Shown here: one piece after another, positions 34,301-47,500 of the stretch
Layout of the letters: every line of letters starts with the position of its first letter
Position numbering within the stretch: the stretch's first letter is position 1
Position numbers and translations under genes: made by a program
Notes under the pieces: model-generated
The model's database searches: none
What the model saw: only the letters and a program-made list of their open reading frames with translations
What the model was told of the DNA's origin: nothing
NCBI GenBank assembly: GCA_949318235.1
Contig: OX439132.1
Coordinates: 42,080,331-42,144,330, forward strand
Direction: 5' to 3'
Origin: Ecdyonurus torrentis
Lineage: Eukaryota; Arthropoda; Insecta; Ephemeroptera; Heptageniidae
DNA: 64,000 nucleotides

Positions 34301-34752
34301 TTAGCTTTCAAAGTACCAATGTGAGTTAAATAAGTACATTTAGCACTCCATAATGGAGCTGCACCAACACCAACAAGAAATGCTGTAGGAATGAAGGTCC
34401 AATATGTAGGATAATATTGAGCTGCCATATATGCAGCATATCCAATCATAGAAATTGGCATTGTCCATTTGACAGTGAGTTTTGTAATCATAAATGTTGG
34501 TACAAAAATACAAGATATCACAAGTCCAACATATACAGTAGTTAAAGATGCTGTGCCGAGTCCTCCAGAATTTAATGAACTTTGGAGATTTGCTGTACTC
34601 TGATATGCAGTGAATAATAATGTAAATGCAAAACTTATTACAATAATATTATACATCATACGTCTCACTCCAGGTTCTTTAACACTGGTATTTTCAATAT
34701 CGGATACCTTATCCTCTGCATTGGCTTGCTCATGGTTTGTGTCCTTTTCCAT
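31388..34752 (-). CDS. UNC93A: UNC93A-like multi-pass membrane protein (MFS fold)
   Basis: Five minus-strand exons join in frame to 470 residues (human UNC93A 457): 34752-34197, 33541-33331, 32668-32509, 32366-32099, 31605-31388. About 30 polar residues precede a first membrane helix (NIIVISFAFTLLFTAY). Hallmarks are STANLQSSLN after helix 1, GAAPLWSAKCTYLT, the SQVIGNLIS helix, GLEQGYISADFTY and QTQINALYGNLFP followed by EEAAFSNYRLWESLGF. An N-glycosylation site sits in the central extracellular loop (EVNGTSG). UNC93A orthologues are plasma-membrane proteins of unclear transport function; worm unc-93 regulates a two-pore potassium channel. AATAAA overlaps the stop region. Intron 1 contains a perfect family D hairpin. 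Confidence 0.92.
31650..31790 (+). repeat. Fragment of the hammerhead-bearing repeat family
   Basis: Matches the complement of 53300-53430: TAGCGCAAGCTAGAATGATT, GCATCCCTAGTCCCAATTTA, GAATTTTCGCGTTTTATTAA. It lacks the ribozyme end. In UNC93A-like intron 4. Confidence 0.7.
32740..32847. mobile_element. Hairpin MITE (family C, copy 3)
   Basis: ATGCTGTTCGTAAACCCTG and its exact complement, interior ATGACGATCGCC. TA on the left; the right flank has decayed to GA. In UNC93A-like intron 2. Confidence 0.8.
33912..34128. repeat. Near-perfect hairpin, family D (arms about 95 bp)
   Basis: Left arm 33915-34009, right arm 34030-34127. Arms carry ATAAATTGAAAGAAAAGGAT, CCAGCAAGGGCCTTACC, AGAGAGTCCCATAGTTCGGT and TTGCTAGCACAGATA with their exact complements, round a 20-nt loop. 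In UNC93A-like intron 1. Confidence 0.9.
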
Positions 34753-35329
34753 TGTTATTTTTCAATTATACTGGCTGTGCAACTGAGCTGCCTCAAGATT
34801 TATAATCTCATTCTTTACAAAAATAAAAACATTTAAAAAATAGAGAAGATAAAAACTGATTGCTGATAAAGATATGCATGATAAAAGGTATAAGGAGTAT
34901 ATTATTATGAGATCTATTTTCAAAAGTATGACAGATTTACTCAATAGTATCACAATTGAGAACAAAGATAAAATCATAGGATACTTATTCAAATAATAAT
35001 AATATCTCAACCTATATTAGTGATTGAATACTTGAATTGTCATATTTTATCACTTTTGGGAACTTTAAAGGAAAAAAAAAATTTTTTAAACCAATATTAG
35101 ATGAGGAAAAGTTAAAATAAAACAAAAAGTTTATAAAAGTATAAAAACATTTATATGTACTTAAAAAAGTAACGATAATGATATATTATATCAAGCAATA
35201 AAAACATTCACATTTTTAATTTTTTTAGAAAAACACGATTAAATTTATTCCATCACCAATAAAAACATAACAATAGCACTGGCCATATATAAAATGTAAT
35301 GAGTATAATATTGCATAGGCATAATAATT
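34753..35329 (-). other. UNC93A-like 5' region and MVD 3' UTR
   Basis: The two minus-strand genes run in tandem. The MVD poly(A) signal (AATAAA on the minus strand) is at 35249-35244. The UNC93A-like promoter and 5' UTR lie between there and 34753. AT-rich, no distinct element. Confidence 0.5.
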
Positions 35330-35549
35330 TCAGTTAAGTGGGGATCCATCAGTTGAGAGTAGATGATCTTGGATTTCTTGAGGACCTTCTCCTACACTTG
35401 TGTGAATCACATAACGTAATTTTCCTGCCAAGTTTGGTGTGGTATCAATATTCTGAAACAACAATAGAGTGAGAATCACATTTAGATTTACAACTTATTA
35501 CTACATATTATGGTAGGAAGTCAAATTGATATAGGCTCATTAATAGTGG

Positions 35550-35593
<44 letters not shown>

Positions 35594-38500
35594 AGATACT
35601 GTATTGGAAATTTTCTCATACTTTTATTTTGGTATCATTAACCACATTTTTTTTCTTACATATATTTTTATAAATAAATATTCTATGGTCTAACTAAGGC
35701 TATGATTCTGATTCTGTTTTATAATGTTGCGTCTTTGATGTAGTGTAAAACCATGAGATGCTAGGCACATTGTATTTTACATTGACACTGTACCATCATC
35801 CCTTAACGTCTCTTTTTATCTAGCTCATGCTACTATATTTTATTCCTAGTCCAAATTTGTTATATAAATTTGAGAATTTTCGTGTTTCATTAATTTTCAA
35901 TTCAACATGTTCTAATCTCTACTAATTATTTTCTAAATATTTTTTTAACTTAATTAATTACTACAGTAAAAAAAGAGACATAATAATTATTATTATGTGT
36001 TAAATAAACACAAATAGCTTTAAAGATGCTAATTAGCTAATGCTAATGCAAAAAAAAAATCAAATTAAATTAAATCAATTTAACAAACATTAACAAATGG
36101 TTACAAATCAATTAATACTTTAAATTGAGATTACAGTGTACTTTAAAGCATTGTAGTTTTCTATGCTAGCTATTACAAAATTTATCTTGAATTAGAGAAA
36201 ACAAAATGATAAGCTATCATATTTAGCTAACTCTGACTTATCAATCAAAAAAGGGAATTTTATCTTCTATTTTTAAAATTTGAAGAAAAAAACAATACAC
36301 ATTCTAAATTTATATTGAGTAGATAAAGAAGATTTATGCATAAGGAAAATAACCATTGTAATTGGTACTTATAAGTTTAAAAACATATTTAGAAAATAAT
36401 GTAGGTAAAGATTAGAGTGTGTTGAATTGAAAATTAATAAAACGGGAAGATTCTCTAATTTATATAGTAAATTGGGATGACAGGGACCAAATATTCTAGT
36501 GATAGCATTTTTTAACTTATTGATAGAGAATGTTTTTTTTTATTTAATAGCATTTGTTTTAGTATTTTAAAAATTCTAAAGTTTTTATTATTATTATTAT
36601 TATTTTTAAAGAGTGACTATGACTATAACTGCATGATCTGAAACACAAGACAATATTATAGCATCAAGTTCTACATACCACAGTTGGCTGTTTAGGTTCT
36701 ATAGGAATCCCTCGGAAGAAGTCTTTTTCTTGCTCAGGGCTTGGAGGGAAGACTTTGTTCACCAGAGCTGCTACCTTGGGCACTTCATCAGCCAGCAAGT
36801 ACAGACAAGCATTGGGACCAGCATCAAATGTGTAGGCCACCTGGAATAAGTACATAATAATGATAGATATTTACTCTACATAATATTAAAGTGCACTATA
36901 TTCATATTATATTTGAACTCCAGTATTTAACCAACTTGGACCGGAAATCGCTATAAAAGAAGAACTATATTTTCACAATAATTTTTTGTACATTATTTAT
37001 TTCCAACAAAACAAACACTATAATTTTCAAACAAAATCGAGTAATTTTTTTTTTTTTTTTTTCCGAAAAAAGTTTTAATAATATTTTTAGTTGTAAAAAA
37101 GTTCTAATTTGACCAAAATTTGCTGCTTAAATTTAAATTTCTACATTTACATGTTATCTTTAAAGTGGAATAACTTAATTATTTGATCATGTTTTCACAT
37201 GTTTGACATAACTAAACTTTTAAGTATAATTTCTTCTTTATTTTGTGTTTATATTATGGTTCACGGCCCTCTAGTTTGCAAAATATCAGTCGGTCACGAT
37301 AATATTTCCAGAAAAAATAATTTTCCAATCAATATAAAAATAATGATTCAAAAAAAAAAAAAAAAAAAAAAAATGAGGCTAAAATATCATTTACATCGCA
37401 TATAAATTTGATGTCTGTCAATGGTCAATGGACATTAATAAAAACTGGTGGATATGCAAATTTGCACCTTTTACTAAAGCATACTTTATGTGTTAGGTGC
37501 TAGGAATACTGAAAGCACTAAAGCCAAGAATAAGCCAAGCAGCACTAACCTTAAGAACCTTATCGCATGCACTACTATTGACAGATACTGACAAATGAGG
37601 CTTCTTGTGTACAGAAATGCAACAGTTCACATGTATCTGTCGCTATCAGTTAGTATCTGTAAAGTTTAAAATCATGTGAAAGGATCCATTTGTTTTTTTG
37701 GTTACAATGTTACAAATAACTTTTGTACATGCGCCAATGATTGCAAATTTATGTGCCATGAATAATAATTATAAAGCTATCCCCCCCTAAAAAATAAAGC
37801 TATTATTATATCCCATTTCCTAAAGTAACATTACATTGCAACCTAAATTAGTGAACATCCTAAAACTAATAAATGAAAATCAGCTCTTCATTTACAAGCC
37901 ATTTACTTTTGGAACAATTTAAAAGTACCATACCTTGATTTGGCCACATGCTTCATTATACTGATGTACAAGTCTGATGATTGCATGAGAGATATCATTG
38001 AGGTAGACAGCAGGTGGATAAGTATCAAGACACACGGCATGGAACTGGTTGCTATCTTTCATTGTAATCTCAGCAAAGGTAGCAAAGTCTTTTTCTATGA
38101 TGGCCTGCAAAAAATTATTATTGACTCAATTATGATTCAATTATAATTGATTTATGAAAAATCTGAAATATTTTATGGTTCTAATCAAAGGAAAGTGCCT
38201 TGTCACAATAAATTCCGCAACTAGGCGAAGATCTTCATGGCACACAATTTATGCAAGTACGTTATTAAGATTACAATGTAATAAATTTTGGAGGCAACAG
38301 AGCCTATCAATAAATCATTATGAACAGGGTTCCGATTAAACCCGGTTTTTTTAATAAAACCGGCCGGCAGGTAAAACCGGGTTTTATAGCCCGATTTTTT
38401 TAATAAAACCCGGTTTTTTATTTTTTTTCTAATTTTCACAATAATAACATAAAAATAATAAAATAATAAACTCGCATATTTTTTAGTCATTTGAAAAAAA

Positions 38501-41500
38501 AAAAAAGAAAAAAAAATCATATATCAATTTTATAGAGGTTTATTTATTCATAGTAATTATAGTAATACAAGTAAATTAAGAATTTCGACTGTTATTATTT
38601 AAGAGAGCGGAAAAATAGTCTTTAGACTATTGTCAATATTGAGACTATTGGGGTTTTTACTTAAAATTTCCACGAATCACACGATTTCAAGCCTATATAC
38701 AAAATTTAAAAAAGACTATTTCGCGACTATTTTAGTCTCCAAGACTATTTTGGACTTTCAAGACTTTTCGGACTATTTTGCCTTTTTTCGATGTTTTTCG
38801 ATATTTCTGACAAAAATAACGGAAAATTAACGTAGAACGTGACTGACTTGGACTGGAAATCGCTAAAAGTAAACCATATTTTCACACTAAATTTTTTTTA
38901 TGATTTATTTGCAACATGTTTTGTTGGAACACAATAATTTTCAAATAAAATTGAGTAAATTTAAAATATTTTTTATTTTTATTATAATTTTTTTTTTTCG
39001 AAAAAAGTTTTAATTTAATAATAATTTTAATTTAAAAAAAAAATCTTATTTGACTACAAATTTCCACTCAAATTTGCATTTACACATTTACATGTATTGT
39101 TATCTTTAAGGTGACGAATAACTTATATTTGATCATGTTTCACGTGTTTGACATAATTAAATTTTTAAGTACCAAAGCTTCTTTATTTTGTGTTCATACT
39201 AATTCGCCTTAAAAAAATGTTTTTAGTGGTCTCTGAAGATTTTTTTTTTTTTTTTTTTTTTTATTATTTAGACAATGCTATTTTAGACCGATGTAATTTT
39301 TTAAGACTAGATTTTTTTCTTTTTTTTTTAAGGCAATCCTAGAGACTATTAAGAAAACAGATAAATTCAGACATGTTATACTAATAAATAAAGTCACTAA
39401 TGAGCTATATAAATTACAAAGACTATTTTCCGACTATTTTATTATTTTGAAGACTATTTTGATGAAAAAAAGACTACTTTTCCGCTCTTTTATTATATAG
39501 TATTTCGGCTTCTTTTTTTCTTTTTTCTTTTTTTCCTTTTTTTTTTTTTGCCTTTTTTTTTTTTTTTTTTTGCCTTTTTTTTTTTTTTTTTTTTTTTAAA
39601 CCGGCTTTTTAAAAAACCGGGTTTTTTAAAAATCTTATTGCCCGGTTTTTTATAAAAAACCGCCCGGCAAAAATCCAGGTTAAAAAACCCGGTCGAACCC
39701 TGATTATGAATAAACAAGGATTAGATAATTCACCCATATTTTACTTTTTGCATGGCTTCTACTCTCTTTGGGACACAGTTTTTGACTCTATGCTGCAGGA
39801 GGTCACTAGTCACCACACTTCGCTGCATGCCTGAGGTGCTGCTTGTGGTTTTACGATCATCACTCACCTATAAAACATTAAAAAAAACTGGCATCAAACT
39901 CATATGTCATGTCTCTCAAGGATGTCATGTATGTCAAGTCACTTTGGCTACAAGTTGAAAATTTAATGATCATTTTAATGGCTGTTGTTAGTAAAAATCT
40001 TAATGGCAAAATAATAATTCATTTTTATTGTTACAATATTATTTTATTTTAGAGATATAAATATATGAAAAAAACATCATGGTTAATGCTACTTAAAGTT
40101 TTATTTTAGAGAATAATTTAATTGTTGAATTAATGCTGCATATATGCCAATAGTGGCATCATGATAATAATAATAATGACAAGAATTTTCATTTATAATA
40201 GGCCTATGCATATTTTATTGAAAATAAATATCAAGGCCCTCTCAGTTAAAGCTCCCATTCCCCAAATTTTCCTAATGTATGTGTTAATCTATCGATCATA
40301 TATTTTATTGCAGTTAAATCAAAAATATACTAACGACAAGGATGAGTATTCTCATATCCGGCCAATGTTGAGCTGGAACAATTTGAGTAGCAATGGAATC
40401 CTCTCCACTTGGCAGCTCTCCCTGGTGCCACCTCACAAAGCCTCCATACACACTTCTGCATGCACTTCCAGATCCTTGTCTTGACATGGCCGACACATCG
40501 CCTTCAACTTGCCACAATTTAGACAAAGTGTAAACTGCAAGGCAGAAAACATGACATTTGATTCATTATTCCAATAAAAAGGTTAATTTTTAATATAATT
40601 AGTCTCACCTAAACAAGCATAACCTGCTGCTGAGGATGCAAGTCCTGCTGCCGTGGGAAAATTGTTCTTGGAACAAATGTGAACTTTCCAATCAGAAGCA
40701 GCACTCTCCTTGCCTAGCTTAGCCTTTCTTCTCACTGAAAACAAACACAGTATTCTTTATGTGAGGGAGTATAATATTGATAGACAGAATGCAACATGTA
40801 ATTCTACATATTGAGGGCTATACACGGCATTATTGGTATTACTGCAATCTCCGTGGGTGCAATTTTGGTACATCTGCATTCTTCGCACTCCCCTCTTTTG
40901 AAACATATTATATGCTTAGCCTGTACAGATGTGCCATTAGTAGGCACAGCAGAGATTGTACATGTACCAAAATTGCAGAAATTGCAGACGTACCGAATGG
41001 CAGTGTCGCGTAGCCCTCAATATTATACATTTTTATTTTGTATACTTATAAGAATAGTAATTAAGGCCACAATATTTGGTTATTAATTTATTTTTAGCAT
41101 AAAATTTGAATTTAACCAATAAACTACATTTTACTACTTTCCATAAAAAAAAAATGTGCCTTTTTATTTTTTTTTTTCCCCCCTTTTTTCATTAATTGTC
41201 ATTTTTGGTTAACTTCAAAGTCTGACAAATATTTGCAAAGTTTTTTCAGGCATAAATAATACTGGATAATACTCACTTTCTGCTAAACAGTTTTGCAGTC
41301 TATGATTCTTGCTTATTGATTCCTCTCTGTGTAAAATAAATATGAAATATTATTGTTATTAAATCTTTAGTGGATATTTATTTATTTAAATAAACTTACG
41401 TTCCATTCAACCACATTCTATCTTCTGCAAAATCTGGACTTGCCATGATTGTAGTTTTGGCATGCATCTGTCAAATAGAACAATACAAAATTAATTATAT

Positions 41501-44500
41501 GATCAGTTATGTGCCAACAATGCTTAGGTACAATCATATTATTATTATTATTATTATCCTATTATTCCTATATATTTATTTATTTTTATTTTATTATTAT
41601 TATTTTTTTTTTTGCGAACACAATGAGATTGTGTATTGCATACTAATTGTTTTGTAACATTCATTGCATTCATTCCCCCTTCTTTTTTTAATATGCAATA
41701 AAGATTAGATTAAAGACTTGTATGTTATATCAATAATACTCACATGATCTGTACTAAGGGTTCCACTGATGGAGTCATTCAATGGAAGAATAATTTTCTC
41801 ATCTCTTTTGCCCCCTGTAAAAATGGATCATAATAATAGCCTATATATAAGCTACAGATAAATTGTGCTACATATCTGACATATACTTCAAGAGATAAGT
41901 TGTGATATAATTCTATCTCTTATTCCCCCAGATAATTCATGATGAAAATTTTATCAGATGATAATAAATTAACAATGTGAAATAAACAGGGTTTTCATGC
42001 ATGAACAAAAGTGGTAGGACCATAATACTGTAGGGGGCCAATCAAAGAAAAGTAATGATAATTAATAATTAACTGCATGATATTTAAGTTTGATGGAATA
42101 CGATATATTGATAGTAGGTATATAGGGCGAAACACATTTCCACAACTTGACTAAATGGTAAATCAGGTAGTTTGATCGCATCTCAATCACGGCAGTAAAA
42201 TTCTCTCATTAGTAGCCTTGTGCTTGCAATTTTGCATCCCCTTTATTGCATCTATTTAATTAAAGATTTTCGCGTAATATATCTTTCAATATAGCACATT
42301 TGCCAGACCTCCTAGTGGTAGATTACGGGCAACGCTGTTTTGGCCCATGAGGCGTTTCTTGCATCAGGAAATACGGCTCATGGGAAAGATAGCAACTATT
42401 CTGTAAAACAGTGGCTAAGATGGTACCAAGTCTGGACCGCTGTGCATGAAGCCTAGTAAGCTTCATCACATAAACAAAATTACTAAAAAACAACAAAAAC
42501 CTGCCTCGGACAGGCAGCGTTATGGTGAGCAACGGTGTCTGAAATCGGACGGCTCACCAGCAGGACTTGACTTGGCGCGATCTTGGTTAATTGGTACATG
42601 GAATGTGAGAGGAGTCAGTGGTAAGGAGCAAGAGTTGGTGAGTGTGATGTGTGAAAGAGGATTAGATGTATTGTGTGTAACTGAGACAAAGAGGAAAGGG
42701 AAAGATGTGAGTAATATTCGTGCACTTGGTAGTGGTAGAGAGAAGGATGTGAGTGGAATGGATGACGGGTTTTTAGCATTATGGTCTGGGGTGGGTTCAG
42801 ATGAGCATGGAAGTCAAGGGGTTGGGATAATTTTAAGTAACAGAGTAAAAAGTATGATGAGAAATTATGAATGTGTGTCCCCAAGGTTGATGTGGATGAG
42901 AATGAAAGTGGGTATTACTAGGGTTGTGTTTGTGGTATGTTATGCACCAGTGGATGGAGAGGATGATGATGTAAAGGATGAGTTTTGGAGGCAGTTGAGT
43001 ACTGTCCTAAGTGAATGTGAAAAGGGAGAGCGAATTATTGTGTTAGGAGATATGAATGGTTGGGTGGGTAGGAAAAGAAGTGGATTGGAAGATGTGGTTG
43101 GTAGATTTGGTGACTCTAGAGTGAATGGTAATGGTGAAAGTATCGTAAATTTCTGTGTGGAACATGAGTTGTTTGTATCAAATACATGGTTTAAGCATAA
43201 AAGAATACATGAGTACACATGGGTGCGCAATGAGCAGAAAAGTATGATTGACTTAATTCTGTATGATAACAGACTGAAAGGAAAGGTGAAAGATACAAGA
43301 GTGTGTAGAGGAAGTGAATGTGGTACAGATCATTTTTTGGTTGTGTCTAGAGTAGATCTAGGAAATAAATGGATTGAGCATAAGAAGGTAAAAGTGGTAC
43401 AAAAGAGAATAAAAGTGGAAAAATTACAGGAGGTGGAGGAGAGAAGGATGTATACAAAGGGGATGAACGAGAGGTTATTTCTGGTAACAAAAGAGTGGGA
43501 GAAAAAGGTTATGACTGACTATGATGTTGAATGGGGGTATAAGGTAATTAAAGAAGCTTGTGTGGAGACTGCAAGGAAAGTATGTGGTGAGGCTGTGGTT
43601 GGTCGTATAGCTGGGGATGCATGGTGGAATGATGAGGTACGAGAGGCTATTGAGGAGAAAAAGAGAGCATATTTGAAGATGATTGATGCAAAAAATGAAT
43701 TAGAAAAAAATGAGTTATTTATAGTGTATAAAAAGAAAAGAATGAATGCAAAAAAGAGTGTGCTAGAGAGTAAGTTGAATGCAAGGAGAGAATTTGAAGA
43801 GAAAATGCAAAGTGAATTTATGGGTAATAGAAAAATGTACTGGAAGATGGTGAATCAAGTGAGAAAAGGAAGTAATAGTAAAAGTGCAGGCGGAGTAAAG
43901 AATGAAAGAGGAGAAATTGTGTGGGATGAAGAGAAGGGGAGAGAATGTTGGCGAAAGTATTTTATGAATCTGTTTTTGGATGGAGGGGAAAGGGAAGAAA
44001 GAATGGAGGAGGAAAAGGAGAATGAATCAAACGGAGTAAATGAGGAGATGATTGAGTTTCGATTGAATGATTTAAAGAATACTGTAAAAAAGTTAAAAAA
44101 TGGCAAGGCAGCTGGAGTAGATGGAGTAACAAGTGAAATGGTAAAGTATGGAGGAGCGTCTCTGGAAGTAAAAATGTTACAGTTATTTAATATGTGTTAC
44201 AAATGTGGTAGAGTACCTGAAGACTGGGTATGTGCTGTGATTGTTCCGTTATATAAGGGGAAAGGGGATAAGTATGACTGTAAAAATCATCGTGGAATTA
44301 GTTTGTTAAGTATACCTGGTAAAATGTACGGAGGGATGGTGATTGATAAGGTGCAAAAGGTTACACAGGGTCATATCTCAGAAGTGCAATGTGGTTTTAT
44401 GCCCGGCAGGGGCTGCACTGAAAGCATATGATCGAGTGAACAGAAGTATGATGTGGAGTGTATTAGATGAATATGGGGTGAGAGGGAAGTTACTTGAGGG

Positions 44501-47500
44501 TGTGAAAGCCATGTATGCAGGTAGTAAGGCATGTGTGAGAGTAAACGGAAAGTTGAGTGAGTGGTTTAAAGTGGGTAGAGGCGTTAGGCAAGGATGTGTG
44601 ATGTCGCCGTGGTTATTCAATATTTTCATGGATAAATGTATAAAGTTGGCTGAAAAGTATGGAAGTGGAGTAAACGTAGGTTTGTTAATGGTGTGGATGT
44701 TGTTGTACGCTGATGATGCGTTGATGGTGGCTGAGAGTGAGGAAGAATTGCAAGAGATGATTGATAGGTTGGAAGAAAGCACAGAACAAATGGATCTGAG
44801 AATAAATGTTGGGAAAACTAAAGTAATGGTATTTGGTGGAGAAAATGATGATGGAAATGAATTCACACTGAATGGAGAAAAGCTGGAAAGAGTGAAAGAG
44901 TTTGTATATTTGGGAAGATTATATCAAGAGAATGGAAGTATAGATGGGGAGATTGAGAGGAGAGTGGCGGCAGGTAGGAAAGTAGTTGGCAGCATGGCAG
45001 GATTGGCCAAGAGTGATGCTTTATCAAACAAAGCAAAACTTACAGTGTACAATTCTGTCTTACTCCCAACTATCTTATATGGTTCTGAATCATGGGTATG
45101 TCAGAGTAGGCATATGAGTAGGGTGAATGCTGTTGGTATGAGTTTTCTTAGAAGTATGTGTGGTAAAACAAGATTAGATAGGGTAAGGAATACTTGGGTG
45201 TTGGAGAAATGTGGAGTAAAAGAAACTGTGACTGAGAAGTATGAGAACAGTGTATTACGGTGGTTTGGTCATGTTGAGAGAATGGGTGATGAAAGAATAG
45301 CAAAGCAGGTATTTCATAGTAGAGTGGGTGGAAGGAGAGATAGAGGCAGGCCTAAAACATCATGGTCTGAGGTGGTTGGAAGATGTTTGAAAAATAAGAA
45401 TGTACGCAGTATGAAATGCAAAAGGAAATGTATGAAACAAGGTATGAGACTGGCGGAAGCAAGTGAAGTATGTCAGGATAGGAAGTTGTGGAGGTCTATC
45501 ACTGGGTCAGGATAAAACATTTGTGTTGTTGGCTTACCCCGAAAGGGATTTATAGCGTCATGATATGTATGTATGTATGTATGTAATTACAACTATCATT
45601 ACTTTTCTTTGATTTGCAATTTTGTGCAAATTTGTGCAATTTTGTGCAATTTCCAATTTTTGTGCAATTTTTGTGCAATTTTGTGCCATTTTGTGATAAT
45701 CAACGATGGCTTAGTTTTATCTGACCCAATCTTGCAGAGTAACGGAGTGCTACAAGGTGGTCCGAGTAGCCCCCTCTTGTATAACCTCCTCACACATGAC
45801 ATCTTAGATATCTTAGTTGACCTCATCTGTAATGATCCTGATATCTTTATCAGCATCTATGCAGATGATATCGCTATTATTTGTAATAATATTTTAAAAC
45901 TTCAAAAAATTCTAGACAAACTTATTGAATGGGCTAATCTGAACGGATTAAAAATTAATGCTAAGTAAACAAAAATTGTAAAATTCAGGAGAGGTGGCCC
46001 TTTAGCAAAGTCAGATGTAATAACTTGTAATGGAGAAAAGATAGAGTTTGTAAATTCTTTTAATTATCTGGGGGTTATTATGCAACAGACGGGGAAATCT
46101 TTCTCTAAACATGTCAAAGAACGCTGTCGAAATGCATTGTCATCTTCATTCGCTATTTCAAATCTAAATTCGTTATCTTTGGAAACAGCTATTAAACTGT
46201 TTCACCTGAAAATCTCTCCAGTTGCTTCGTACGGCATTGAAATTTTCTGGTCATTTATGTCTATAACAGACTTCAAAAATCTAGAATCTGTTAAGTCTCG
46301 GTACTTAAAACGGATACTTTGCTTGTCAAAATTTACGTCGTCAAGGCTGGTTTATGAGCTAGCAGGGGAGGAGTTATTTGTAACGGAACTACAAGTGAAA
46401 TTTAAATTGTTAAAAACAGATAATTACATTAAATGTGTTAAGGATAGACTAAGTAAAACTGAAGATATCAGCCTGGCCTTCTATAATACCCCTGCATTTA
46501 ATATTAATGGGTGGAAAGGCCCAAACTGTACAGACAGGCATGTTTTTACCCGTTGTGCGGTGCATGGTTTCCACTATGTAATCTGTCAAACTAAAGAATA
46601 TCACGAGTGTAATGATAAATGTGTATGTGTATTATGTAGTGGCCTATGTACTAGGTACCACTTACTTCATTGTCCATCTCGGACCCTATCATTATTAAGT
46701 CAATATGCAAAAATGTAGACCTATATAAATATGTATAAGTACACCTTGGTGTTTAATAAATACATACATACATACATACATACATATCATGACGCTATAA
46801 ATCCCTTTCGGGGTAAGCCAACAACACAGATGTTTTATCCTGACCCAGTGATAGACCTCCACAACTTCCTATCCTGACATACTTCACTTGCTTCCGCCAG
46901 TCTCATACCTTGTTTCATACATTTCCTTTTGCATTTCATACTGCGTACATTCTTATTTTTCAAACATCTTCCAACCACCTCAGACCATGATGTTTTAGGC
47001 CTGCCTCTATCTCTCCTTCCATCCACTCTACTATGAAATACCTGCTTTGCTATTCTTTCATCACCCATTCTCTCAACATGACCAAACCACCGTAATACAC
47101 TGTTCTCATACTTCTCAGTCACAGTTTCTTTTACTCCACATTTCTCCAACACCCAAGTATTCCTTACCCTATCTAATCTTGTTTTACCACACATACTTCT
47201 GAGAAAACTCATACCAACAGCATTCACCCTACTCATATGCCTACTCTGACATACCCATGATTCAGAACCATATAAGATAGTTGGGAGTAAGACAGAATTG
47301 TACACTGTAAGTTTTGCTTTGTTTGATAAAGCATCACTCTTGGCCAATCCTGCCATGCTCCCAACTACTTTCCTACCTGCCGCCACTCTCCTCTCAATCT
47401 CCCCATCTATACTTCCATTCTCTTGATATAATCTTCCCAAATATACAAACTCTTTCACTCTTTCCAGCTTTTCTCCATTCAATGTGAATTCATTTCCATT

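Noticed and set aside
42615..44866. Open frames on the minus strand across the RTE LINE (for example 44378-44866)
   Set aside because: They are antisense to a clearly coding strand and have low-complexity Ser/Phe/Pro-rich translations; shadows of the LINE.
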